DNA of 64,000 nucleotides from Desulfococcaceae bacterium HSG9 (GTDB lineage Bacteria > Desulfobacterota > Desulfobacteria > Desulfobacterales > JAUCGF01), in NCBI GenBank assembly GCA_030378005.1, contig JAUCGF010000002.1:16127-80126 (forward strand), written 5' to 3'. The position numbers were made by a program, and so were the translations under genes. The notes beneath the pieces were generated by a model. It worked only from the letters and a program-made list of their open reading frames with translations. It had not been told where the DNA came from and ran no database searches. Of the stretch, positions 51,330-60,376 are shown piece after piece (the stretch's first letter is position 1; every line of letters starts with the position of its first letter).

Positions 51330-52346
51330 TCATTCCGGATGACGGAATAAATGACAGGCCGGTGTAAGGCGATAGACCGCGTCGGCAGCCAGAAGAACGG
51401 CGGCGTTTGTCCATGCGATTTTTTCTTCGGGCCAGATCACCATATCCGGCCAAGTGTATCCGCACCAATACGATCCGTTGTCATATTTTTTGTCAGTAAC
51501 CCAACCCAAAATAATTGCGGCCAGATTATCTGATCCCATCGCCGCCAGAGTTAAAACCAACTCGGCGGTTTCGGCAATGGTTACCCATGGACGATCAGAA
51601 ACGCATTTGACACCTTGTCCTTCGACAATAAATCGCTTCCATGATTTAAACAGTCTCCGTTTCGCAGCAACTCCTGTAACCGCACCGGATAAGATAGGAT
51701 AAAACCAATCCATCGCATAACGGGATTTGGTCATGTTAAAATTATGCGGTTTATGTTGAATAGCATATTTCAAACGGTCTGAAGCTGTTCGCCATTCACT
51801 TTGCTTTTCATCCAATACAGAGGCAATCGCCAAAGCGCATTGCAAACTGAAGTGAATCGAACTTGAACCGGTTAAAAGTGACATCGGATCGAGCTGGCCA
51901 TCGCGGTTAAGCGCCCAATAAATGTTGCCTTCCGGTGCTTGCAGACTCAGGGTGAAGCGAATGGCGGCTTTCACACACGGCCACATAAGTCGTAAAAAAT
52001 TCGTGTCCCCAGTGATAAGAAAGTAATGCCAAACGCCAACAGCAATATAAGCGGAAAAATTGGCATCACGCGTCAAATCTTCCGCAACTCCGTTACGATA
52101 AGAGGCATACCAACTGCCGTCTTTGTTTTGTGATGACGCCATCCATATATAAGCGAGATACGCTTCATTCAGATAGCCACCGACACTCAAGCCCATGGCG
52201 GCCTCCACATGATCCCAAGGATCCGTTTTATCTCCGTCGCTCCAAGGTATCTCTCCGTCAGTTTTCTGAACGGAGGCAATAAAATTGGCAACGGCATTAA
52301 TTTCGATAGACTGATTCAGCCAACGCCCCGCTAAACTATATTCCAT
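51330..52346 (-). CDS. (alpha/alpha)6-barrel protein, prenyltransferase/glycosidase-like
   Basis: A 338-residue protein with six to seven repeated helical hairpins, tryptophan-rich: IASVQKTDGEIPWSDGDKTD, WDHVEAAMGLSVGGYLNEAY, QNKDGSWYASY and WVTIAETAELVLTLAAMG. This resembles terpene-cyclase/prenyltransferase-like and six-hairpin glycosidase toroids; similar proteins are annotated as prenyltransferase-like. The catalytic residues are not clear. It is cytoplasmic and monocistronic. Function unknown. Confidence 0.7.
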   Translation of the reverse strand: MEYSLAGRWLNQSIEINAVANFIASVQKTDGEIPWSDGDKTDPWDHVEAAMGLSVGGYLNEAYLAYIWMASSQNKDGSWYASYRNGVAEDLTRDANFSAYIAVGVWHYFLITGDTNFLRLMWPCVKAAIRFTLSLQAPEGNIYWALNRDGQLDPMSLLTGSSSIHFSLQCALAIASVLDEKQSEWRTASDRLKYAIQHKPHNFNMTKSRYAMDWFYPILSGAVTGVAAKRRLFKSWKRFIVEGQGVKCVSDRPWVTIAETAELVLTLAAMGSDNLAAIILGWVTDKKYDNGSYWCGYTWPDMVIWPEEKIAWTNAAVLLAADAVYRLTPACHLFRHPE

Positions 52347-52643
52347 TTCGATTATCCCTTTCTGATTTCATATTGCTTTTGAGTTACATTTATCGCAGCC
52401 AAGGCATACAAGCAAAATTATTTATATTTATATTGAATACCTTGCAAGAAAGTATTTTCAATTTCTGAAAAAATTTACAGGCTCGGCAAAATTGCCGCGT
52501 CCTTGTTACATTGAGTAAAACTGGAACGATTCAAGTAAAGATAGATGGAATTTATCTGGAAGTTGAAAATAAATTCATTGATTTTAAGGGGTTGGAAGGA
52601 CAAGCGGGGCGGTTGTGTTGCTGAGAGATGGGATTATTCGGCT
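52347..52643. other. Intergenic region
   Basis: About 300 bp between two minus-strand genes, AT-rich, containing no recognisable gene, repeat or terminator. Confidence 0.45.
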
Positions 52644-53327
52644 TCATATAACGCTAATATGAATTTCCGAAGAGACATCCGCTTGAGCGGAATCTTTTTC
52701 GCTGTAATTGGCGTGTTTTTTCACGTTTGCCGAAGAGGCGCTTTCAGATTTATTTGATGGTTTAGCGGCGTATTTTTGTTTTTCATACAATGCGGTTAGC
52801 TCTTTTAATTCATTTTGTTTGGTTTTCAGCTCCATCAGTGCCTTATTGGTGCGTAGTGCCGTCACCTTCTTCATTTTATCAGCTTCCGCAACCTCCAGTT
52901 TGATTTCTTCGGCTCTGGCGTTTAAAGCATCAACCTGGCTCTGAATGCGTTCTCGTTCACGGGTAAGGGATGTCACCACAGATTTTAAAACTCCGCTCTT
53001 TTTGCGGACTTCTTCCAGAGTTTTTTCCTCTTGAGCGTGTGTTGACTGCATTTCTTCAAGCTCGCATTTTAGCTCGGTATGCTTTTGGCGGCCATCCTCA
53101 ATTTCAATCATAGTTTCTTTATTTTCATCCAGCCATTTGCGCTGCTGTTTGATTTCGGCTTCCAGTTGCTCCTTACGAGTTTCAAATATCGCAATGTCAA
53201 CGACGTGCTGATCATGATTCCTGGCCAGATGACTATGCCAAAGATAGATCCATAGCGCTAAAAAAATAAGTACCGAACTAATTGTTGTAACGGCCAACCA
53301 TATCGAAGTTGGGATTGAATCAAACAT
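52644..53327 (-). CDS. Membrane-anchored coiled-coil protein
   Basis: About 227 residues from MFDSIPTSIWLAVTTI. One N-terminal membrane helix (WLAVTTISSVLIFLALWIYLW) is followed by a long coiled coil (about residues 45-185; EQLEAEIKQQRKWLDENKET, RERERIQSQVDALNARAEEI) and a charged, Ser/Ala-rich tail. No known domain was recognised; the layout resembles structural or tether proteins of the inner membrane. The start at 53327 was preferred over 53357 because the latter codes into the repeated GGAGTGC element. The start region and leader are duplicated upstream (53411 on). Confidence 0.65.
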   Translation of the reverse strand: MFDSIPTSIWLAVTTISSVLIFLALWIYLWHSHLARNHDQHVVDIAIFETRKEQLEAEIKQQRKWLDENKETMIEIEDGRQKHTELKCELEEMQSTHAQEEKTLEEVRKKSGVLKSVVTSLTRERERIQSQVDALNARAEEIKLEVAEADKMKKVTALRTNKALMELKTKQNELKELTALYEKQKYAAKPSNKSESASSANVKKHANYSEKDSAQADVSSEIHISVI

Positions 53328-53492
53328 AAAAAACTCGTATTTATTGTAGGAGTGCAAACTTCAGTTTGCGTGTGTTCCACATCTCTTAATATTTTTTGCC
53401 GAAGTGGAAATTGAATCAAACATAAAAAACTCGTATTTATTGTTAGGAGTGCAAACTTCAGTTTGCGTGTTCCGCATTTCTTAATATTTCTT
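53308..53492. repeat. Tandem duplication of a gene start plus GGAGTGC element
   Basis: The segment 53308-53396 (GATTGAATCAAACATAAAAA, then ACTCGTATTTATTG, GGAGTGCAAACTTCAGTTTG) is repeated at 53411-53492 with few changes, at a spacing of about 100 bp. It includes the first codons and leader of the coiled-coil gene. Confidence 0.8.
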
Positions 53493-53823
53493 TAATACCG
53501 GCGTCATCTTTCCGCGTTTGGTGTTTATCAATATGGCAATGGCGTTGCTAGGGGATAATAAAGGCCGGTTGTGGAGCCTGCGCCGATAGTGACAAAGGAT
53601 GTTCCGGTAGATTGTTGGAGTTTGTGCCGGTGTAGCTGATAAGACAAATCCGAATAGGAACACCGATTTGCCCACCCTACACCAAATCAAAATTTATTGG
53701 AATTAGAAATTAAATAACTTACACACATTAACCAAGAGGAGTGCTGGCTTCAGTTTGCGTCAAAAGCAAACTGAAGTTTGCACTCCTGATAGGTAAGTTA
53801 TTTACTGATCCATTGTTGAAATC
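53493..53823. other. Intergenic region with a GGAGTGC palindrome
   Basis: No gene recognised. GGAGTGCTGGCTTCAGTTTG pairs with CAAACTGAAGTTTGCACTCC at 53738-53786, just after the 3' end of the TAXI gene, and may act as its terminator. Confidence 0.55.
53738..53786. repeat. GGAGTGC palindrome
   Basis: Arms GGAGTGCTGGCTTCAGTTTG and CAAACTGAAGTTTGCACTCC with a short loop; nearly the same as 47287-47340. Confidence 0.75.
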
Positions 53824-54822
53824 CTACTTTTGTGTTTCAAAAAATTTCACCGCTCCGGGATGGAGTGTCCCACCAGCGTTAAACTTCTTGGCGACGTCGG
53901 CCGGAATCAGTGTCAACGCAGGGTGAGCGGTTTTCAGGCGCTCGTTGTTTTTGTAAAGCGCATTGATGATTTTATGAACTGTTGGCGCATCCAAATCTTC
54001 TGACGCAATTAGAAGAGCGGTTGTGCCAAATGTGGCGATTTCCTCAGATTGAGAAGGATACACACCCGCGGGAACGGTAATATTCGTAAAAGCCGGATTT
54101 TCGCCGAGCAGCTTTTTAATATCATCATCATCCATGTTCACCAATTGCGCCTTGCAGAGCTTGAGCAGGTGGTTCAGGGTCGAATCCGGATGAACGCCGA
54201 CGCTCATCATGGCCTGAATTGCACCGTGGCAAAATGCCATTGTATCCTGTGAATGTGATGCGGGGAGTTCTTCAAACAGCTTAAAATCAACCGATCTCCA
54301 ATTTTTTACCTGCATAATCGTATCAAACGCCAGATGTTGCCGTGACAGAGGAGCGCCGGCATTGAAACGCTTGCCGATAAGATCGTCAAGTGCTGCAATA
54401 GCGGCATCAGTACGAACAACAAGGGTAATAGGAATCTGATACAAGGGAATCAGGGTGCGTAGATTTTCATAAGAGATATCCAGAAACTCAAATCGTCCTT
54501 TTTTGTTTAGCGCATCGTACAATATGCGTGAATCAATCAGGGCGATATCCAAAGAACCGCCTCGCAGGTTGGTGATATTATCCACATCACCTGCCGAGGG
54601 AACGATTTTACAGTTAATGTCATCAGCGTTGTTTGTGATGATACGACTTATGGTGCGTCCGGCAAAATGTGAAAATGTGCCGCTCTCTCCGACGCCTAAG
54701 AGAATATCAAAGGCGTATGCGGAAAAAGAAAACAATCCGACGCTTATAAAAACGGAAATGATACAAGCATATTTCAAAAATCGTCTGAAAAACCGATTCT
54801 GGATGCCTTTGTCTGTAATCAT
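53824..54822 (-). CDS. TAXI-family TRAP solute-binding protein (second copy)
   Basis: A 332-residue protein with an N-terminal signal region (YACIISVFISVGLFSFSAYA), then ILLGVGESGTFSHFAGRTIS, CKIVPSAGDVDNITNLRGGS and LIGKRFNAGAPLSRQHLAFD, the TAXI order of ligand-binding elements. It is diverged from the TAXI protein at 59093. It captures an organic acid or amino acid in the periplasm for the fused permease encoded upstream. Two UspA genes separate it from that permease on the same strand. Confidence 0.87.
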   Translation of the reverse strand: MITDKGIQNRFFRRFLKYACIISVFISVGLFSFSAYAFDILLGVGESGTFSHFAGRTISRIITNNADDINCKIVPSAGDVDNITNLRGGSLDIALIDSRILYDALNKKGRFEFLDISYENLRTLIPLYQIPITLVVRTDAAIAALDDLIGKRFNAGAPLSRQHLAFDTIMQVKNWRSVDFKLFEELPASHSQDTMAFCHGAIQAMMSVGVHPDSTLNHLLKLCKAQLVNMDDDDIKKLLGENPAFTNITVPAGVYPSQSEEIATFGTTALLIASEDLDAPTVHKIINALYKNNERLKTAHPALTLIPADVAKKFNAGGTLHPGAVKFFETQK

Positions 54823-54868
54823 GTTTTCCTCCTTTAGAATTGCATCTGACCTGTTTTAAAATTTCAAT

Positions 54869-55303
54869 TTAACTGAGAATGTTACGCAAACGTAACACGG
54901 AACAGTTCGCATGATCCGCTACGCGATGCGAACAGGAAACGCTAAAGCTTTCATTTAAATTTCCGCGGTGGTTATGATAAACGACAATCAGGTCGGCACC
55001 CCATTTTTCGGCCTCTTTGATAATCTCTTCCCAGGCTTTACCGGTGCGTATGCAGTATGATACGGATTTATCACAATTGGCCTCAGTGAATTGCTCCAGG
55101 GACTCTTTGAAACGATCCGTGGCCGCTTGACGAACTTCTTTGGGGATATATGATGCTACAATGGGCATTCCAAATCCCGACATTACACTGACAAGCCGGA
55201 TTTCAGCGTCCATCGGTTTAACATGCTCTGCGGTTTTATTTAAAACCGCTGCCGCTGTTTCAGGATAATCAACATCAATTGGCACTAGTATTTTTTTAAA
55301 CAT
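54869..55303 (-). CDS. Universal stress protein UspA, copy 1
   Basis: A 144-residue UspA protein: MFKKILVPIDVDYPETAAAV, GFGMPIVASYIPKE, a C-terminal GADLIVVYHNHRGN and SCSHRVADHANCSVL. The G-2x-G-9x-G(S/T) ATP-binding motif is altered, so ATP binding is doubtful. UspA genes are often found within TRAP-TAXI operons and may adjust transport under stress. It is a duplicate of 55612-56046, with about two dozen amino-acid changes. Confidence 0.9.
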   Translation of the reverse strand: MFKKILVPIDVDYPETAAAVLNKTAEHVKPMDAEIRLVSVMSGFGMPIVASYIPKEVRQAATDRFKESLEQFTEANCDKSVSYCIRTGKAWEEIIKEAEKWGADLIVVYHNHRGNLNESFSVSCSHRVADHANCSVLRLRNILS

Positions 55304-55358
55304 AGTCCTCTCCTTCTTTAATTTATATATAATTGCGCCCTAATAACTTCCCGAATCC

Positions 55359-55409
55359 GGAGTGCGAGCTTGAGCTTGCCAGTAACACGCAAACTGAAAT
55401 CAGCACTCC
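55359..55409. repeat. GGAGTGC palindrome in duplicated unit A
   Basis: GGAGTGCGAGCTTGAGCTTG with arm CAAACTGAAATCAGCACTCC; almost identical to 56102-56152. Confidence 0.75.
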
Positions 55410-55437
55410 CTGGAAAAGGGGACAGTCAAAACTTTGC

Positions 55438-55581
55438 TTACGTTGCAGCAACGGCAGCGAGTTTCTTTTTACGACCAGTCTGTATATACCAGACCAGAGC
55501 CAATAAAAGGACGGCCGGGATAAACATAAGCTGCTTGGGCAATCGTTCTTTAGCCGTTTTTTCGTCTCCCACAGGCAACAT
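55438..55581 (-). pseudogene. Remnant of the TRAP permease C-terminus
   Basis: 47 codons reading LPVGDEKTAKERL and then PKQLMFIPAVLLLALVWYIQ to KKKLAAVAAT. This is the end of the permease at 56180 with 46 internal residues removed in frame by deletion between CAGTCGTT repeats. It has no ribosome-binding site of note and is a by-product of the tandem duplication. Confidence 0.82.
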
Positions 55582-55611
55582 ATTGCATCTGATCTGTTTT
55601 GAAATTTCAAT

Positions 55612-56046
55612 TTAACTGAGAACGTTACGCAAACGAAGCACGGAACAGTTCGCATGATCCGCTACGCGATGCGAACAGGAAACGCTAAAACTCTCATTCA
55701 GACTCCGGCGATGGTTATGATAAACCACAATCAGGTCAGCATCCCATTTATCCGCCGCTCTGACGATCTCTTCCCACGCTTTACCGGTACGGATGCGATA
55801 AGATACAGATTTATCACAATTGGCTTCAATGAATTGCTCCACAGACTCTTTGAAACGATCCATGGCTTCTTGCTGAACCTTTTTGGGAATATAAGACGCC
55901 ACAATAGGCATACCAAAGCCGGGCATCACACTGACAAGTCGTAGTTCAGCGTCTATCAGTTTAGCATATTCAGCGACTTTGTTATAAACAGCGGCCGCTG
56001 TTTTGGGATAATCAACATCAATTGGCACTAGTATTTTTTTAAACAT
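55612..56046 (-). CDS. Universal stress protein UspA, copy 2
   Basis: A 144-residue paralogue of the protein at 54869: MFKKILVPIDVDYPKTAAAV, GFGMPIVASYIPKK and the same SCSHRVADHANCSVL end. The start at 56046 is supported by AAGGTGG 6 bp upstream. Relative to copy 1 the changes cluster in the first two thirds; the last ~40 residues are nearly the same. It follows the permease gene after 124 bp and is probably in the same transcript. Confidence 0.9.
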   Translation of the reverse strand: MFKKILVPIDVDYPKTAAAVYNKVAEYAKLIDAELRLVSVMPGFGMPIVASYIPKKVQQEAMDRFKESVEQFIEANCDKSVSYRIRTGKAWEEIVRAADKWDADLIVVYHNHRRSLNESFSVSCSHRVADHANCSVLRLRNVLS

Positions 56047-56101
56047 AGTATCCACCTTCTTTAATTTATATATAATTGCGCCCTAATAACTTCCCGAATC
56101 C

Positions 56102-56152
56102 GGAGTGCGAGCTTCAGCTTGCCAGTAACACGCAAACTGAAGCCAGCACTCC
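56102..56152. repeat. GGAGTGC palindrome in duplicated unit B
   Basis: GGAGTGCGAGCTTCAGCTTG with arm CAAACTGAAGCCAGCACTCC, located between uspA copy 2 and the permease 3' end. Confidence 0.75.
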
Positions 56153-56179
56153 CTGGAAAAGGGACAGTCAAAACTTTGC

Positions 56180-58765
56180 TTACGTTGCAGCAGCGGCAAC
56201 AAGTTTCTTTTTACGGCCTGTCTGTATATACCATACTAGAGCCAATAAAAGGACAGCCGGGATAAACATAAGCTGCTTGGGCAGTCGTTTACTGGGCACT
56301 TGGATATTAAGAATTTCCTGGTCAAAATCAACACCGGCCTTTTCTGCCGCACTGGAGAAGACCACATTGTCGATCAAAATTTTGCCGTCTTCATCACGGG
56401 TTTCAAAACCGATACCGGTCAGTCGTTCTTTAGCCGTTTTTTCGTCTCCCACAGGCAGCATAATGGTTTTGGTAAATTCACTTCCATCCATTTTTTCGCC
56501 TTTGAGCATGAGACGCAACTGCGAACCCGGTTCCAAATCTTTAACCATTGCACTCATCTCAGCAGCCGGTTTTTCTACAAGCGGCGGGAAGAATTTATCC
56601 CAGACAAGCCCCGGTCGAAACAGGATCAAGGCAACGATTATAAGTGCGGCCGTTTCCCACATACGACTCTTGGTTACGAAAAATCCCTGGGTACCGGCGG
56701 CAAACACCAGCATCGCTAAAATGGCTATTACAATCACGAAAATCAAGTGAAACCAATTCGCAACCCCGATCATCAACAATTCAGTGTTAAAAATAAAAAT
56801 AAACGGCAACACCGCAGTACGGATATCGTAAGTAAAACCCTGGATACCGGTACGGATAGGGTCGCCGCCCGATATTCCTGCGGCCGCAAAAGCGGCAAGC
56901 CCCACAGGTGGCGTATCATCAGCCAGAATACCGAAATAGAAAACGAACAGATGCACCGCAATCAGAGGAACAATCAGGCCGTTTTCAGCACCCAGACTTA
57001 CGATAACCGGAGCCATCAAGGTGGATACCACGATATAATTTGCCGTTGTCGGCAGCCCCATGCCCAGAATCAGACTGATCACAGCGGTAAAAAGAAGAAT
57101 CAGCACCAGGTTACCACCGGAGATAAATTCGACAAATTCGGTCATTACCAAGCCGATTCCGGTCAAAGTAACAGTGCCGACAACGATACCGGCGGCCGCA
57201 GTGGCAACGCCGATGCCGATCATGTTGCGAGCGCCGTTTACCATGCCGTCGATGAGATCACTAAAACCGTGTTTAACGGTGAAGTCGTCGCCTTGCATTT
57301 TACGAAAAATACCTTTTAAGGGACGCTGCGTAATCACGATTATAATCAGCAGCATTGTCGCCCAGTAAGCTGACAGTGCAGGTGAGAGCCGTTCCACCGT
57401 GAGACACCACATCAAAACGACAATAGGCAGTAAAAAGTAATAACCGGCTTGAGCTGTAGGCCCTAATTCCGGCAATTCTTTTATGTCAGTGCTTTGGTCG
57501 AGTTCGGGCACCTTACAGGCATACCAAAGCAGAAAAAGGTATGCAACCATCAAAAGCACGGTTACGACATAAAGGGTTGCCCCTCCTGCGACCGTTTTAA
57601 TCCAACCGAGTCCGTAGTAGGTTACGCCACCCAATATGATGATAAACAGGAATGTGAAAACAGACGAAAGCAGTTTCTGGGCCATGGTTTTGGTAACCGG
57701 TTTTTTCATTCGTTTCAGCCCCATTTTGCATGCTTCCAAATGAACAATATAGACTAGCGCAATATAAGAGATGATCGCCGGCAAAAATGCGTGTTTGATC
57801 ACTTCTATATAGGAAATGCCCACATATTCAACCATCAGAAACGCGGCCGCGCCCATTACCGGTGGCATCAACTGGCCGTTAGTGGAGCAGGCCACTTCAA
57901 CCGCACCGGCTTTTTCAGGCGAAAACCCGACTTTTTTCATCAACGGGATAGTGAATGTGCCGGTGGTGACAACATTGGCAATGGATGATCCGGAAACAAG
58001 GCCGGTCAACCCCGATGAAACCACCGCAGCTTTGGCCGGCCCGCCGCGCAGGTGGCCGAGTCCGGCAAAAGCGACGCGGATAAAATAGTTTCCCGCTCCG
58101 GCGGATTCAAGCAATGCACCGAACAGCACAAACATAAATACCATGCCGGTTGAAACACCCAAAGCCACGCCGTAAACACCCTCGGTAGTCAGCCAGTAAT
58201 GCGTCATTCCCTTGACTAAACTGGCGCCTTTATGGGCGATTACCTCCGGCATGTGGGGGCCGGCAAAAGTGTAAATGATAAATACCGTGGCAACCACCAT
58301 AAGCGGCGGTCCTAATGCGCGGCGTGTGGATTCAAGCAATATGATCAAACCAATTACGGCAACAACCAAATCCATTGGAATCGGGTCGCCGGGGCGATTG
58401 GCTAAACCTTCATAAAATAAGAACAGGTATGCCGCACAAAACGCGCCTAGCAGTGCGACAGCCCAATCCTGCAGCGGAATATAATCACGCGGTGAGGATT
58501 TTAACGTGGGGTAAGCCGTGAAAGATAAAAATACGGCAAAAGCAAGGTGAATGGCTCTTGCTTCCGTATCGTTTAAGACCAAGATATTAAAAATAAAAGG
58601 CAGGGGTGATGCGTACCAGAGCTGAAATATTGTCCATAGCAATGGCACCCAAAAAAGAATTTTTTTGGAAACTGCGCCGGTCGGATTACGGGCGCCTGAA
58701 TCCGTTTCGGCAATCATTTCCTGGAGCTGATCCTGAGTTGCCGTATTATTTGTCGATTCTGTCAT
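56180..58765 (-). CDS. TRAP transporter fused permease (DctQ-DctM fusion, TAXI type)
   Basis: An 861-residue membrane protein: an N-terminal four-helix DctQ-like part followed by a large DctM-like part with NGQLMPPVMGAAAFLMVEYV, GMGLPTTANYIVVSTLMAPV and FYFGILADDTPPVGLAAFAA. A soluble C-terminal DUF3394/PDZ-like domain (about residues 710-820) precedes a last helix and the tail GRKKKLVAAAAT. It is a Na+- or H+-driven secondary transporter fed by the TAXI proteins. The first TAXI gene lies ~330 bp upstream, separated by a terminator and a palindromic element. Confidence 0.93.
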   Translation of the reverse strand: MTESTNNTATQDQLQEMIAETDSGARNPTGAVSKKILFWVPLLWTIFQLWYASPLPFIFNILVLNDTEARAIHLAFAVFLSFTAYPTLKSSPRDYIPLQDWAVALLGAFCAAYLFLFYEGLANRPGDPIPMDLVVAVIGLIILLESTRRALGPPLMVVATVFIIYTFAGPHMPEVIAHKGASLVKGMTHYWLTTEGVYGVALGVSTGMVFMFVLFGALLESAGAGNYFIRVAFAGLGHLRGGPAKAAVVSSGLTGLVSGSSIANVVTTGTFTIPLMKKVGFSPEKAGAVEVACSTNGQLMPPVMGAAAFLMVEYVGISYIEVIKHAFLPAIISYIALVYIVHLEACKMGLKRMKKPVTKTMAQKLLSSVFTFLFIIILGGVTYYGLGWIKTVAGGATLYVVTVLLMVAYLFLLWYACKVPELDQSTDIKELPELGPTAQAGYYFLLPIVVLMWCLTVERLSPALSAYWATMLLIIIVITQRPLKGIFRKMQGDDFTVKHGFSDLIDGMVNGARNMIGIGVATAAAGIVVGTVTLTGIGLVMTEFVEFISGGNLVLILLFTAVISLILGMGLPTTANYIVVSTLMAPVIVSLGAENGLIVPLIAVHLFVFYFGILADDTPPVGLAAFAAAGISGGDPIRTGIQGFTYDIRTAVLPFIFIFNTELLMIGVANWFHLIFVIVIAILAMLVFAAGTQGFFVTKSRMWETAALIIVALILFRPGLVWDKFFPPLVEKPAAEMSAMVKDLEPGSQLRLMLKGEKMDGSEFTKTIMLPVGDEKTAKERLTGIGFETRDEDGKILIDNVVFSSAAEKAGVDFDQEILNIQVPSKRLPKQLMFIPAVLLLALVWYIQTGRKKKLVAAAAT

Positions 58766-58895
58766 TGTAACGCTTCCTCCTTATTTATCAAAGAGTGGTG
58801 ATAGCGGGCAGAGATTTTGCGATAATCAATTTATAAAATTTCAACGTGTCAGCTTTCGTCAGCAAATTGCAATGCCGTCTCTAAAGTCGTTTCGA

Positions 58896-59030
58896 GTTGC
58901 CAACATAAGCCGGGACACTAATGTAGAGCGGAAAGCTGTTCCGCTTCGTCCTTAGGCAAACAGCCGTGTCTTAATCTAAAAAAGCGGAGCAACTTTCCGC
59001 TTTACTTATGTCCTTGCTTATGCTGACATC
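58896..59030. repeat. GGCTACC palindromic element, family 2, diverged copy C
   Basis: GTTGCCAACATAAGCCGGGA to TGCTTATGCTGACATC, with inner GAGCGGAAAGCTGTTCCGCT and GCGGAGCAACTTTCCGC hairpins. It is recognisably the same layout as 14468 and 17468 but with more changes. It lies between the TAXI gene and its permease. Confidence 0.7.
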
Positions 59031-59040
59031 CCGAAATTCA

Positions 59041-59076
59041 AAAACAAAAAAAGTGCGCAGCCGAACTGCGCACTTT
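59041..59076 (-). terminator. Rho-independent terminator after the TAXI gene
   Basis: AAAGTGCGCAG (59050-59060) and CTGCGCACTTT (59066-59076) form an 11-bp stem with a 5-nt loop. Read on the minus strand it ends in a run of T. It could lower permease expression relative to the binding protein. Confidence 0.85.
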
Positions 59077-59092
59077 CATTATCCGCGGATGC

Positions 59093-60073
59093 TTATTTTA
59101 ACAAACCCGCTTCTTTATAATATTTTGCAGCGCCATCGTGTAATGGTGCGGAAAGGCCGTCTTTAACCATTTCCTCTTTTTTCAAAACAGAAAAAGCCGG
59201 ATGAAGTTTTTTGAAATCGTTAAAATTTTCAAACACGGCTTTAACGGCATTGTAAATCACCTTTTCAGGAACTTTCGTCGAAGAGACGAATGTGGCGCCA
59301 ACACCAAATGTGGCAGTGTCGTCTTTGGTTCCGCGATACATGCCGCCGGGAATTGTCGCCGTACGGTAGTAATCGTTATCAGCTACCAGTTTGTCAACCT
59401 CTTTACCAGTAACGCTGACCATCACGGCATCACATGAAGTGGTCGCTTCTTTGATGGAGCCGCTGGGATGACCTACGGTAAAAACGATAGCATCAATTTT
59501 ATTGTCGCATAACGCTTTGGCTTGTTCGGCGGATTTCAACTCGGATGCCAGTTTAAAATCTTTTTTGGTCCATCCCAATGCCTTCATCACAACTTCCATC
59601 GTGCCGCGCTGACCGGAACCGGGGTTGCCGATATTGACACGTTTGCCTTTGAGATCAGTAAATGTTTTAATACCGGAATCTTTACGCGCCACAACGGTAA
59701 ACGGTTCGGGATGAACTGAGAACACCGCGCGCAGTTCTTTATTAGCGCCCTTTTTTTCAAACTTGCTGGTACCGTTGTAAGCATGGTACTGCCAATCGGA
59801 CTGGGCCACGCCCATATCAAGCTCGCCGGCTGCGATGGCATTCAGGTTATAAACCGAACCGCCGGTGCTTTCCACTGAACAACGGATGCCGTGCTCTTTT
59901 CTGGTTTTGTTGATCAGACGGCAAATTGCTCCGCCGGTAGGATAATAAACGCCGGTAACGCCGCCGGTTCCGATAGTTACAAATTCGGTTTTAGCATCGG
60001 CTGCTGTTGCCGGTACGGCCATTAATGCGATACCAAATAAAACTGCCAAACTTAATAATAGTGCTTTTTTCAT
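59093..60073 (-). CDS. TAXI-family TRAP solute-binding protein
   Basis: A 326-residue protein with a Sec signal peptide ([20 protein letters not shown]...ATA) and the TAXI hallmark [20 protein letters not shown], then [40 protein letters not shown] and a C-terminal [15 protein letters not shown]. It binds a small carboxylate or amino acid in the periplasm. It is the first gene of the TRAP locus; AGGAGAAAAG precedes the ATG. Confidence 0.93.
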   Translation of the reverse strand: MKKALLLSLAVLFGIALMAVPATAADAKTEFVTIGTGGVTGVYYPTGGAICRLINKTRKEHGIRCSVESTGGSVYNLNAIAAGELDMGVAQSDWQYHAYNGTSKFEKKGANKELRAVFSVHPEPFTVVARKDSGIKTFTDLKGKRVNIGNPGSGQRGTMEVVMKALGWTKKDFKLASELKSAEQAKALCDNKIDAIVFTVGHPSGSIKEATTSCDAVMVSVTGKEVDKLVADNDYYRTATIPGGMYRGTKDDTATFGVGATFVSSTKVPEKVIYNAVKAVFENFNDFKKLHPAFSVLKKEEMVKDGLSAPLHDGAAKYYKEAGLLK

Positions 60074-60376
60074 CTTTTCTCCTCTGTAAAATTAAAGTTA
60101 AGTTCATCTTTTTAAAATTGCTCATGTTCCTGTTTTTTTCCTGCATCCCCCCTTTCAACTGAATCAGTTTGTGGTATTGTCTTTGTAAACAGATTTTTTA
60201 CAAGGACGCTAAATAAATGAAAATCATTCGATAAACGAATATCGCTCTATAACAAACAAATTGATTTAGTGCAATAGTTTTTACACAGCTTTATCAAATT
60301 TAGCCTTGTTAAAAAAAAGCGATATTGCTAAAGAATACCACAATTCAGATCAGAATTTCGGGAATTAAATTAAATA

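Larger units (their letters stand above)
54839..56460. repeat. Tandem duplication: uspA plus TRAP-permease tail
   Basis: Unit A (54839-55581) and unit B (55582-56460) both start ATTGCATCTGA-CTGTTTT and contain a UspA gene, a GGAGTGC palindrome and the 3' end of the permease gene. Unit A lacks 138 bp present in unit B; the deletion lies between two CAGTCGTT repeats (56282-56289 and 56420-56427). Confidence 0.88.

Noticed and set aside
53481..53690. A 69-codon minus-strand frame
   Set aside because: It has no ribosome-binding site and no family features, and it overlaps repeated intergenic sequence.
57494..57757. Plus-strand open frames opposite the TRAP permease
   Set aside because: They are shadows of a clearly coding minus-strand membrane protein.
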